Positions 9,401-16,117 of a stretch of DNA of 64,000 nucleotides are shown here, piece by piece. The stretch covers positions 248,001 through 312,000 of the forward strand of contig NZ_CP087112.1 in the NCBI RefSeq assembly GCF_025643255.1, read 5' to 3'. A model generated the notes under the pieces. That model was not told the origin of the DNA and searched no databases. It saw only the letters and a list, made by a program, of their open reading frames with translations. Each line of letters starts with the position of its first letter. Within the stretch, counting starts at the first letter, position 1. Source of the DNA: Halomonas sp. 7T (GTDB taxonomy: Bacteria; Pseudomonadota; Gammaproteobacteria; Pseudomonadales; Halomonadaceae). Position numbers and translations under genes: made by a program.

Positions 9401-10123
9401 AGCGACGACCTAGATAAATTCTTTATTGTTTTCCGCGACCTAAACCGGCGCATCAGCTCCCAGAGCCGTCGGCTATCAGAAGAAGTCGCCGACGACCTGC
9501 GCCTGGAAAGCATCAGCAAAGCCGAAGTGCGTATCCAGTCCACCATCGACGAGCTGGGCTTTTGGGAGCCGCTCAAGCTGTTTGCCCAGCGCTACAAAGC
9601 GTGGCGGGAGTCCGGCCAGACGCTGCCCAGCGACGACTACCTCAACGCCCTGGCGGATGTGGTCGACCTGCTACGCAGCGACCAGCAGTACAGCTTCGAA
9701 AGCTTGCTGCGCCTGGAGCTGCACCTAAACGAAGGCGGCACGGATCTGGTGATCAAAAACGACCGCCAGCTGCTGGAATCTTCCAGCCACGGCATGGCGT
9801 ATTTGATTTTATGTAAGTTCCTGCTGGCGTTTACCCGCCTGCTGCGGGGCGATGCGCAAATCGCCATCCACTGGCCCATCGATGAGATCGGCACTCTGGC
9901 GTATCACAACGTCGAGAAGCTGTTCGACGCCTGCGACAGCAACCGTATTCATATCGTCGGTGCTTTCCCCAACCCGGAATCCGACGTGCTGCTGCTGTTC
10001 GCCAACCGCTACCTCATCGAACGGGACGCCAGTAACCAGCAGCGCCAGCTCAAGCGTATCGAGCCGCGCCTTAGCGCGCTGGCGCAGAAGATCAAGCAGC
10101 GCCAACAGGAGGTGAGCGCATGA
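6461..10123 (+). CDS. SMC/MukB-like coiled-coil ATPase of a Wadjet/Mks-type condensin
   Basis: SMC-like head-and-arm ATPase of 1220 residues, in the size range I associate with DUF3584 and with JetC/MksB proteins. Walker A is GTNASGKTT (30-38, K36). Two long coiled coils rich in Gln, Glu, Ala and Arg span roughly 235-540 and 610-1000, around a compact hinge-like segment at about 545-605. The C-terminal head carries SSSHGMAYLILCKFLLAF in the signature-helix position, a Walker B-like AIHWPIDEIG near 1136-1145, and HIVGAFPNPESD as the distal head motif. AAGGA lies 6 nt before the ATG. It begins a four-gene operon with 4-nt overlaps and by family should trap or extrude DNA loops with the next two subunits. 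Defence against plasmids is inferred from Wadjet; a housekeeping chromosome-organising role is possible. Confidence 0.82.
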   Translation: MAHLLRIVMIHGHLNGVVELSVDGHTNICGTNASGKTTLQRLVPVFYGELPNKVVPKTRMKFDAFYLPHRNSYLVYEYRREAGNVCQAVLTRKQEGGVEYRFVGAPYQPEDYLVDTEQGPLALDYTQWASGLRRSGTPVSPKLGATSEFRSVIQNDFTQLHGNSRDGLKLRQIAAQFSLVNPERRIRHIEKLVSAVHAKEGKMDTLKTMLAAIFEEDGVELPVTRIRSAKAREWIAQMRQSMRLEPLQASLAKLSGIDRELAELDTTLWQLKPQLAADREQAQRQIADLDSELNRHQREFQAEEQAYTEQRDALNDQHSEVASRLQHTQRRLNDLQAQFEHYADADMPGLERDINALPQWREQYEELKKHLQLLQDKFKESQARLDGRLRELSETLARQTQESQELIDALVEEKAERREQQWQTEQQHNERYQQARQRLESEYQAQLELGVEQLAELKAQLAMPSQTREEAQEAELAQARLDDAQQARSSAAATLEALRRELEAHKRERDTAEQHLVQCRQQRECAEQHCYTLYQQQTPEQGSLRYFLRYQCPGWEQQLGKVIAPELLERRDLAPQLAENASDDLFGLALDLSAIALPDYAQDEASLLATIEEAESAKARAQSACVAAEKTLKQHNERVQQTDDAQDTARLAQQRAEQEVEYALEARRQQQARHAESQKARRAHIEAALTRQEQAQAELRDEKRDALAELAETHQGQLLELKADAQSQLDSLDAQLRQYKQQLSDANAEHLRQREELDAAFSQELAEQGVDPNQLKATKTRLDEQSERIRKTAARQEELAEYQRFMRIEWGQHKPQLVAEEAELAQRDQQLKRDKAHLKNSFHAARDAHQQAVNGLKTQRDSARGTLEALTPLLNQLESLELVAESAPVETSVGDVDERIERTRQALTSRHQQLEQLRRGCLDVESQLIKDASSGFADALQSERDKLPSDSPRLLLPLLRGMLKLLEDQQQQLIQEGRNLSDDLDKFFIVFRDLNRRISSQSRRLSEEVADDLRLESISKAEVRIQSTIDELGFWEPLKLFAQRYKAWRESGQTLPSDDYLNALADVVDLLRSDQQYSFESLLRLELHLNEGGTDLVIKNDRQLLESSSHGMAYLILCKFLLAFTRLLRGDAQIAIHWPIDEIGTLAYHNVEKLFDACDSNRIHIVGAFPNPESDVLLLFANRYLIERDASNQQRQLKRIEPRLSALAQKIKQRQQEVSA

Positions 10124-10749
10124 TCGAACACGGCCCCCTACTAGAACGCCTGCTGGCCGGTGAGTTTGTCTGCGCGGTCAGCGACGACAACGCCTACCGT
10201 CACCTGGCCAACGAAGAGACCCGCGAGGCCATCGACGCCTACCTGCGCCCGCTCAACCGACGGCTGGCCAGCAACGAAGATGCCAGCGTCTACTTTCTGG
10301 CCTGGCGACAGCTCAATGATGCGGCGCGGGAGCAGCTCTCCCGCCAGCTCGCCGACACGCTCAACAGCCTGCTACCCATGCTGGAGTGGCTCCAGTTGGT
10401 GCAAGAAGCCCTGGGCCACGACGCTCTGGCCGCCCCCGGTGATGTGCTCAAACCCGCCGAATTCAGCGCTAAGTGTGAAGATAACCAAAGCCTGCGCGAG
10501 CGCCTGGAACGGCTGGCCACGGATAGCTTCTTTGGCTCCCAGAGCGACCAGCTGGATGCCCAGGTGAAACAGATCTTCAAGCGGCTTAAAGAACACTGCT
10601 ACCTGATGCAGCCCCATAGCGAGCGTCAAGTGTTCGTGGTGACCGGCAAGATGGATTACCTGGTGGACGTGGTGCGCTTCATTCGCGACGAGGAGAACCT
10701 GCCGATTGACGCCGACGAGGTCGCGGGCACGCAGGAGGCCCTGTTGTGA
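10120..10749 (+). CDS. KITE-like small subunit (MksE/JetB-like)
   Basis: A 209-residue mostly helical acidic protein whose position and size fit the MukE/MksE/JetB (KITE) subunit of a bacterial condensin. Those subunits dimerise and bind the kleisin. The sequence shows repeated amphipathic helices and a C-terminal segment, VFVVTGKMDYLVDVVRFIRD, that could be the winged-helix strand/helix part. I see no catalytic motif. The start ATG overlaps the SMC stop as ATGA, and the stop overlaps the next start as GTGA. Function is assigned from context more than from sequence; similarity to DUF4194 proteins needs a profile search. Confidence 0.6.
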   Translation: MIEHGPLLERLLAGEFVCAVSDDNAYRHLANEETREAIDAYLRPLNRRLASNEDASVYFLAWRQLNDAAREQLSRQLADTLNSLLPMLEWLQLVQEALGHDALAAPGDVLKPAEFSAKCEDNQSLRERLERLATDSFFGSQSDQLDAQVKQIFKRLKEHCYLMQPHSERQVFVVTGKMDYLVDVVRFIRDEENLPIDADEVAGTQEALL

Positions 10750-12011
10750 GCAAAAGTGTGGGCAATGGTGCGGGCAATAGCGTGAGCGAGCTGGAGAGCC
10801 GCCTGCTGAAAACCGGCGCGGAGCGCCTAGCGCTGCTGGGCAAACACGCCGAGCGACTGATGCAGGGCTACACCTGCGACGAGGTACCGCTGGAAGGCCT
10901 GAGCGACGGCGCGCTGCGCAAACTGTTGGCTGCCCGTGTGCTATGGCGGCCCGACGAGCAGAGCGGCGTGAAGCTCTCGCCCAAGGTGCGCGACCTGATT
11001 GCCGAAATGCTCGCCGACGAAACCCGGCGCCACGTCAATGCCGACGTGGCGGAGACCCTAGAGCTGATCCGCACCCAGGTAGACAGCTACCGGGAAGCCC
11101 GCAGCAAAGGCGAACATTGGCGGCAAGAGCAGCAGCTACTGCGCCTGCGCCAAGAAGTGGACGACCTCAACGGGCGCTTTGCCGATGCGATTGATAGCCT
11201 GTGGCAGCGGCTCAACAGCGATTTCGGCTTCGTCAGCCAGCTAAACGACAAAATCCGCGAGAACGACCGCGCCCAAAAGCAGATCGTGCGGCTACTCGAC
11301 GGCCTTGCGCTGATCGACTTCGACGAGCTAATTGCCCTGGTAGGCAGCGACGGCAGCCTGCGCAAGCTGCTTATTAGCCAGCTACAGAACCGCCTAAGCC
11401 ACCACTACACCAGCCTTCGGGAAGTGCAGCGGCGGCTAATCGAACTGATGGCCCGCTTCCGCAAGCAGCAGGCTCGCAGCCGCCTGATGACCGGCATGGC
11501 CGCCTTCATGCGCGAACACCCAGGCTTCGTGCCCGGCAACTACGCCCACAGCAGCGAGGTGCCCGCGCTGTTCAACCGCGCCGCACCACTCAACCCCGCC
11601 GCCGCCCCAGCGCTAGACCGCGCCCTGGACGTCCGCGTACTCGCCGAGCTGCTGCATAAGCTGCCCGCCCCGCGCCACGCCGCGCAAAACGTCGCGGTGG
11701 CCAACGCCGTGCAACCCGCCGAAGAGAGCATGGCCGCCGCCCGCCAGCAGGCGCTAAAGCTAGACGTAGAACGCTTCTACCTCGCGGTGCTCGACCAGCC
11801 ACCGGCCGAACCGGTCAGCGCCCTGGCGTACCTGCAAGAGAGCGGCCTGGAATGGGCGGATGAGATTTGGCTATTCCAGGTGATTGCCGAATACCAAGGC
11901 CTGCCGCGTAACGAACAGCAGGCGTTTCGCCTTCAACAAGAAGAGAGCAACGCCAGCGTATATAACGACCTGCGGCTGATTCACGATGTGGCTTTGGAGG
12001 TGGCGGTATGA
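10746..12011 (+). CDS. Kleisin-like subunit (MksF/JetA-like)
   Basis: A 421-residue helical protein with a GTG start overlapping the previous stop by 4 nt. The N-terminal 100 residues look like a winged helix (VLWRPDEQSGVKLSPKVRDLIAEML). A long charged helical region follows at about 105-245 (YREARSKGEHWRQEQQLLRL, DLNGRFADAIDSLWQRL), then an Ala/Pro-rich linker at 270-330, and a C-terminal domain (LDVERFYLAVLDQPPAEPVS, LEWADEIWLFQVIAEY). This order (winged helix, helical middle, linker, C-terminal head-binding domain) is that of MukF/MksF/JetA kleisins. No enzyme motif is visible. The call rests on architecture and operon position. Confidence 0.58.
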   Translation: MSKSVGNGAGNSVSELESRLLKTGAERLALLGKHAERLMQGYTCDEVPLEGLSDGALRKLLAARVLWRPDEQSGVKLSPKVRDLIAEMLADETRRHVNADVAETLELIRTQVDSYREARSKGEHWRQEQQLLRLRQEVDDLNGRFADAIDSLWQRLNSDFGFVSQLNDKIRENDRAQKQIVRLLDGLALIDFDELIALVGSDGSLRKLLISQLQNRLSHHYTSLREVQRRLIELMARFRKQQARSRLMTGMAAFMREHPGFVPGNYAHSSEVPALFNRAAPLNPAAAPALDRALDVRVLAELLHKLPAPRHAAQNVAVANAVQPAEESMAAARQQALKLDVERFYLAVLDQPPAEPVSALAYLQESGLEWADEIWLFQVIAEYQGLPRNEQQAFRLQQEESNASVYNDLRLIHDVALEVAV

Positions 12012-12874
12012 ACCTGCCCAGCCGCGCACGCAACGGCCTTAACGGCGTCGCCCGCGAACTACTCCGCCAGCCCACGGTGGAGAAGCCCCGCCGCCAGTGG
12101 GTGGAGGACGTAGTGGCTTGGTGCCACCAGCATGACATTGATCTAGCTACGCGCATTACCAGTAAAGCGGTGCGTTTTGACACCGCTTTGCTAGCGCAGA
12201 TTAATGACGTACTAGAGAGCGCCCGAATAGCGCCGCTAGGTCGCTCGCTCAGCGGCCTGTCCAGCAGCGCCCAAGCGAAAGAGGGCGTAGAAGAAGACAA
12301 AGCCACCCGCGAAAGCCCAAGGGCACGGCGGGTACTCGTCAGTTTGCCGCCTCAACCAATAACCGGGCTTGCCAACGAGCCGCGCACTATTCGCGATGTG
12401 GACGTGCATACGTTAAAGCTGAGCGCGTTCAGCGCTCTAATCCAGGTCGAAAACCTGGACAGCTTCTATGAGTTTTCGCCGGATATTTCAGCGCTAAGTA
12501 GCTACACAAACCCGCTGGTCGTCTACCGTGGTGATAGCCATTATGGCGGTGGTTTTGCCTTACTGGCGGATGCTTGGCATAAAACCCGAAGGCCGCATAT
12601 TTACGCAGGCGACTTCGACGCCAAAGGCGTCACCCTGGCGCTCGACAGCGGCGCCACGCACCTGCTGCTCCCAGAAATAGAATGGCTCACCCAACACGCC
12701 ACGCCCCTTCACCAGCCCGCAGGACAGCTCCCCTATCAACGGCGGCTGCGCCAACTTCACGTCAGCTTACCGTTACAGCACCCGCTGCGGCATTATCTGG
12801 CGATACTCGAAAAACAGCGCGGGCTGCTGCAACAGTGGTTTGAGGCGGAGGTGGTATGTGTGGGGTTTTGCTAG
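12008..12874 (+). CDS. TOPRIM-domain protein, JetD/MksG-like nuclease subunit
   Basis: The 288-residue product ends with a TOPRIM-like domain of the DUF2220/JetD kind. The catalytic glutamate is in LIQVENLDSFYEF (E148), followed by VVYRGDSHYGGG (171-182) and the acidic pair in YAGDFDAKG (D202, D204), the layout seen in Wadjet JetD and topoisomerase VI-type TOPRIM folds. The N-terminal 1-110 region is variable and could bind the condensin arm or DNA. It is shorter than typical JetD (near 380 residues). Its ATG overlaps the kleisin-like stop by 4 nt. In Wadjet, JetD cuts DNA bound by the condensin; that activity here is inferred from the intact acidic residues. Confidence 0.72.
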   Translation: MNLPSRARNGLNGVARELLRQPTVEKPRRQWVEDVVAWCHQHDIDLATRITSKAVRFDTALLAQINDVLESARIAPLGRSLSGLSSSAQAKEGVEEDKATRESPRARRVLVSLPPQPITGLANEPRTIRDVDVHTLKLSAFSALIQVENLDSFYEFSPDISALSSYTNPLVVYRGDSHYGGGFALLADAWHKTRRPHIYAGDFDAKGVTLALDSGATHLLLPEIEWLTQHATPLHQPAGQLPYQRRLRQLHVSLPLQHPLRHYLAILEKQRGLLQQWFEAEVVCVGFC

Positions 12875-12884
12875 GAACCATCGT

Positions 12885-12977
12885 ATGTTGACGGTTACTC
12901 CCAACCGCCGTTATTTCATGCTGGGCCTTGGATATGCGGCCTGTTGTTCTTTGCTTCTAGGCGAGGCAGTCAAATAA
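12885..12977 (+). CDS. Possible 30-residue membrane peptide after the condensin operon
   Basis: An ATG 10 nt after the TOPRIM-gene stop has AGGA about 8 nt upstream and opens a 30-codon frame. The product has an NRR pair followed by a hydrophobic stretch (YFMLGLGYAACCSLLLG), which could be a single membrane segment or the relic of a signal peptide. No homologue is recognised. It may be chance. Confidence 0.22.
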   Translation: MLTVTPNRRYFMLGLGYAACCSLLLGEAVK

Positions 12978-13063
12978 AGTGGCTATAAAACCTCAACCAA
13001 TGAGTGCACACGTTTATCGAGATTGTGCAGCCTTTCGTATGATCACTGCTACAGGGCTAAATC

Positions 13064-13798
13064 ATGACCTCTGATCTTAAAAGAACTCTAGCTCTAGATA
13101 ATGAATTGCTAAACGCAGTCAGGTTGATAAAAGCTGGCTTTAGCCAACTTCAATCCATTGGTGCTGGCAACGATTTTTACCATCTTCCGTTACTAACGTT
13201 GGCTAGCGGTTTTGAACGGTTTATGAAAGTTACGTTGTGCCTTCGCTGGCTTGAGAAACATGGCAGTTTCCCGACTAGCAAGGCTTTTCCATCAGGGCGA
13301 AGTGGGCATGATCTCAAATGTCTGCTCGAAAAAATTCGCACGGAATGCTTTTTAGATGATTACGTTAATAATATCCCAATAGCTCAAAGTGACGTCGAAT
13401 ACTTAAATTCAGCGGGGCTTCTTTCATTTATTTCTGTGCTTAGTGACTTCGGGCAAGCAGCACGGTATTACAGCCTGGACGTAATCGTAGGCCGCAAAGT
13501 ACAAACTGACGACCCTGATGCAGCGTGGCAACTCCTCGAAACTGAGATCCTTTTAGCTCGCAAGGATTTAATGGATGAGATAGAAGAGAATCCTGCTAGC
13601 AACCGAATTCGTTTAGAGGTCAACAAAGAGGTCGTTGCTCGACTTGAAAGGTTTGCACGGGCTATCGCAAGGTTATACACAATAGGTAGGATTGGAACCG
13701 AAGCAAAAAGATACTTGGCTTACATTGGTTGTTTTCTTCATCTGTCAGATGCTGAGCTTGGAACAAAGAATTATAGGCTTGCAGGTAGCGCCCTGTAA
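13064..13798 (+). CDS. Uncharacterised 244-residue protein in an AT-richer patch
   Basis: I do not recognise this protein. It is soluble and mostly helical. An N-terminal part (LTLASGFERFMKVTLCLRWLEKHGSF) is followed by SGHDLKCLLEKIR, a pattern reminiscent of HEPN-type helical proteins, in which a helix with a His-Asp-Leu motif is common. The RxxxxH catalytic motif of active HEPN RNases is not evident. The DNA is visibly richer in A+T than the flanking genes, suggesting separate acquisition. It lies between the condensin operon and an orphan higA, and its 3' end abuts the remnant of higB, so its arrival may have destroyed that toxin gene. Function unknown. Confidence 0.65.
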   Translation: MTSDLKRTLALDNELLNAVRLIKAGFSQLQSIGAGNDFYHLPLLTLASGFERFMKVTLCLRWLEKHGSFPTSKAFPSGRSGHDLKCLLEKIRTECFLDDYVNNIPIAQSDVEYLNSAGLLSFISVLSDFGQAARYYSLDVIVGRKVQTDDPDAAWQLLETEILLARKDLMDEIEENPASNRIRLEVNKEVVARLERFARAIARLYTIGRIGTEAKRYLAYIGCFLHLSDAELGTKNYRLAGSAL

Positions 13799-13808
13799 CA
13801 AGGCCAGT

Positions 13809-13850
13809 CACGGCAACGCCTACATTCTTGATTATGAGGATTATCACTAA
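13809..13850 (+). pseudogene. 3' remnant of a higB toxin gene
   Basis: In the frame ending at the TAA that overlaps the higA ATG, the last codons read [13 protein letters not shown] then stop. This is the characteristic C-terminus of HigB/RelE-family toxins (GNAY..NYEDYH). Upstream the frame remains open but no longer resembles HigB (IGLQVAPCNKAS) and runs into the 3' part of the 244-residue gene in another frame. The toxin body and its start are missing, so this is a decayed fragment. Confidence 0.7.
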
Positions 13851-14143
13851 TGACGATGCATAATCCGCCGCATCCTGGTGAATTCATTCGGGAAGTGTAT
13901 TTGGAACCCTTTGGCATTAGCTCGCGTCAGCTTGCTTCGAGTCTGGGCGTTTCACCGTCCACGTTGTCCCGGCTGCTCAAAGGAGAGAGTGGCATTAGCC
14001 CGGAAATGTCGCTGCGCTTGTCGAAGGTGCTCGGACGTACCCCGGAGAGCTGGCTAGCAATGCAGGATATGTATGACCTATGGATGGCTCGCAGCACAAT
14101 TAATTTGGACGACCTTCAGCCGTTGGATTTTGAAGCCGCTTAG
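13850..14143 (+). CDS. higA: HigA-family antitoxin, orphan
   Basis: A 97-residue XRE-type helix-turn-helix protein of the HigA family. It opens with the family signature [20 protein letters not shown], followed by the helix-turn-helix ([22 protein letters not shown], in two parts: [12 protein letters not shown] and [10 protein letters not shown]) and the C-terminal [16 protein letters not shown]. HigA neutralises the mRNA-cleaving toxin HigB and represses its own operon. The ATG overlaps the stop of the upstream higB remnant, as expected from an intact higBA, but the toxin is gone. It may now act only as a DNA-binding regulator or as an anti-addiction factor against an incoming higB. Confidence 0.88.
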   Translation: MTMHNPPHPGEFIREVYLEPFGISSRQLASSLGVSPSTLSRLLKGESGISPEMSLRLSKVLGRTPESWLAMQDMYDLWMARSTINLDDLQPLDFEAA

Positions 14144-14262
14144 CGATAGCTACTGTTGTCGTTGGCCATCCGGTCGTAAAAAAGCTGAGCAACCAAACGT
14201 ATTGGAAATCTGTATGCCGCCAGCCTAGGTTCAGGTTTCTAACGAGAAAGCACGGACGCGTT

Positions 14263-15225
14263 ATGAATTTACTATTCCTAGGCACCTCCGCTGGTGTACC
14301 CACCAAAACAAGAAACGTCTCCGGCATCGCCTTGCGTGAGAGCAAGGGCAAAGGCTGGTACCTGATCGATTGTGGCGAGGGCACCCAGCATCAGGTCTTG
14401 CATACGAAGCTATCGTTTCATTCATTGAAAGCCATCTTGATTACCCACGTACATGGCGACCATTGCTATGGGCTGCCGGGCATACTGGCCAGCGCGGCCA
14501 TGGGTGGGCGCACGGCACCGCTGACTATTGTGGCCCCGGCGGGTATCAAAACTTGGCTGGAAGCGACGTGCGAGGTAACGCAGCTTTGCTTACCTTTCGC
14601 GTTGGAATTTATCTGCTCCGATGACCTGCCCAGCGTTGAGTTTGAAAACATGGAGGTGGCGACGTTTGCGCTTTCCCATCGTGTGTCGTGCTATGCCTAT
14701 GCGTTCACCGAGCGCAATGTAGATGCTGCCCTGGACGTGGACAAACTGGATCAGCAAGGCATTCCCAGAGGGCCGTTGTGGGGGCAGTTGAAGCAGGGGA
14801 GAGATGTGGCGTTTGAAGGCAAGCAACTGCGTAGCCAGGATTATCTGCTGTTCAAACACGCCCCTAGAAAAGTGGTGATTGCCGGAGATAACGACCAGCC
14901 CGAGCTGCTGGCGGAAGCGTGCGCCGGGGCGCAGGTGTTGGTGCACGAAGCCACCTACAACGAAGAGATGGCTGAAAAGGCCGATGAGGTAGGGCATAGC
15001 TACGGCAAGCAGGTGGCGGCGTTTGCCGAGCGGGTCACGTTGCCTAACTTGGTGCTCACCCACTTTAGCCCCCGTTATCCGCTTATCTCTGATACCTCGC
15101 CCTCCATTGAGGATATCCGTAAAGAGGCGCAAAGCGTTTATTCAGGCGCGCTCTACTTGGCGCGGGATTTTAGCGAATACAGTTTGGATAAGGCGGGTCA
15201 CTTTTCTGAAGTGGTGGGCGAGTAG
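14263..15225 (+). CDS. rnz: Ribonuclease Z
   Basis: Metallo-beta-lactamase-fold endonuclease of 320 residues that matures tRNA 3' ends, and in bacteria also degrades mRNA. The metal-binding motif THVHGDHCYGLPG has H62, H64, D66 and H67. Further ligands are the histidine in ALSHRVSCYAY, the aspartate in VVIAGDND and the histidine in LVLTHFSPRY. The N-terminal LGTSAGVPTKTRNVSG is characteristic. A fragment of a second, diverged copy of its 3' end lies at 15938-16000. The gene sits inside an accessory region between higA and ccdAB. Confidence 0.92.
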   Translation: MNLLFLGTSAGVPTKTRNVSGIALRESKGKGWYLIDCGEGTQHQVLHTKLSFHSLKAILITHVHGDHCYGLPGILASAAMGGRTAPLTIVAPAGIKTWLEATCEVTQLCLPFALEFICSDDLPSVEFENMEVATFALSHRVSCYAYAFTERNVDAALDVDKLDQQGIPRGPLWGQLKQGRDVAFEGKQLRSQDYLLFKHAPRKVVIAGDNDQPELLAEACAGAQVLVHEATYNEEMAEKADEVGHSYGKQVAAFAERVTLPNLVLTHFSPRYPLISDTSPSIEDIRKEAQSVYSGALYLARDFSEYSLDKAGHFSEVVGE

Positions 15226-15275
15226 TTTTTTTGAGGTTCGGCCTATACGTCATGAGTTTAGTGCTGTTTTGAGCA

Positions 15276-15593
15276 TCAAATTCCAGTAACGGCGAGATCA
15301 AGCGCACCAATAATCTGGCTTCTAAAGTGCTCAAGGGTGCCGATGGGATTTCTAAGATGTTTTTCTGGTACTGACGAGATTTGTGGTGTCAGTAACAATA
15401 GCGCCTGGTCATTGAAGGTTATTTCCGGCGTGAGGCCCTGCATGGCGTTGCCATCAAAAGCTGCTCGATTACCCAATGGGATCACGATGCGGGTTGCCAG
15501 ATCCGTTAGTAGGCTACTTTGGATATCCACCAAGTACGGATAGTGTGCTCTGCTGGTCTTGCTAGGGTTAGGGTAAACATCGAACTGAGCCAT
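15276..15593 (-). CDS. ccdB: CcdB-family toxin
   Basis: The 105-residue CcdB family protein has the family start AQFDVYPNPSKTSRAHYPYL and the core VDIQSSLLTDLATRIVIPL. CcdB poisons DNA gyrase. The C-terminal tripeptide that matters for gyrase poisoning in F-plasmid CcdB is Trp-Gly-Ile; here it reads Thr-Gly-Ile, so gyrase toxicity may differ. The ATG at 15593 overlaps the ccdA stop by one base (ATGA arrangement). It converges on rnz. Confidence 0.88.
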   Translation of the reverse strand: MAQFDVYPNPSKTSRAHYPYLVDIQSSLLTDLATRIVIPLGNRAAFDGNAMQGLTPEITFNDQALLLLTPQISSVPEKHLRNPIGTLEHFRSQIIGALDLAVTGI

Positions 15594-15838
15594 CAAAACT
15601 CCCGAAATTCGTCACCGAAGCAGCCATGCTGCTCGACAAATTCGTTGTAGCTTGTGATCGCCGCTCGATTTTCTTCGACCCACTGGGAAGCCTCGCATTT
15701 TGCTAACTCTTCTCGTAATGCTCGCTCTAGTGTGGCCGAGAGATTAATGTTCAAAGCGCGAGATTTTTGAAGCAAGTCGCTGTTAACCGACAAATTAGCG
15801 GCTTTTTTCGGTGCTGCGGTGTTATATAGCGCGGCCAT
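15593..15838 (-). CDS. ccdA: CcdA-family antitoxin
   Basis: The 81-residue antitoxin starts at the ATG at 15838, which is preceded by AGGGGGG; a longer in-frame reading upstream has no comparable ribosome binding site. The N-terminal part contains a ribbon-helix-helix-like stretch (KAANLSVNSDLLQKSRALNI, LSATLERALREEL) for DNA binding and dimerisation. The C-terminus (WVEENRAAITSYNEFVEQHG, CFGDEFREF) is the CcdB-binding tail typical of the family. It is translated just before ccdB. Confidence 0.87.
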   Translation of the reverse strand: MAALYNTAAPKKAANLSVNSDLLQKSRALNINLSATLERALREELAKCEASQWVEENRAAITSYNEFVEQHGCFGDEFREF

Positions 15839-15878
15839 TGCAGCCCCCCTGTGACTGTCATAAGCGTATAAATAGCAT

Positions 15879-15898
15879 ATGCGCATGGCGATGCGCAT
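15879..15898. promoter_or_regulatory. Candidate ccdAB operator
   Basis: Two copies of the palindrome ATGCGCAT (15879-15886 and 15891-15898), 4 nt apart, lie 41-60 nt upstream of the ccdA start, overlapping the region where the minus-strand promoter should be. CcdA-type antitoxins bind such palindromes cooperatively. No direct evidence. Confidence 0.4.
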
Positions 15899-15937
15899 TC
15901 AAGCGGCTAAAACGTTAATATCGTCAGCTGTCATTGC

Positions 15938-16000
15938 GCTGCGTTTGCCGATACGGTACAGCTTCCCAATCTGGTGCTGACGCACTTCAATCCAGACAAT
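15938..16000 (+). pseudogene. Remnant of a second ribonuclease Z 3' region
   Basis: The segment translates to AAFADTVQLPNLVLTHFNPDN, clearly related to AAFAERVTLPNLVLTHFSPRY of the intact rnz at about residues 249-269. The DNA differs at many third positions, so this is not a recent copy. There is no start, no continuation and no gene around it. It lies between the ccdAB promoter and the left end of the TnpB element. Confidence 0.65.
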
Positions 16001-16117
16001 TCCTCTCTTTTACCAAAACTGCGCGTAAAGCGTCGCCCAATCGGGCGGTGATACAAGCGCGCACCGCGCAGCGGTGCTGTATTGATACCGCCTCAATAAG
16101 CTGATAATTTATCCAGT

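Noticed and set aside
16034..16077. Left-end hairpins of the TnpB element as a CRISPR repeat
   Set aside because: The hairpins occur once each, with no repeat-spacer periodicity; no CRISPR array or cas gene was found in the window.
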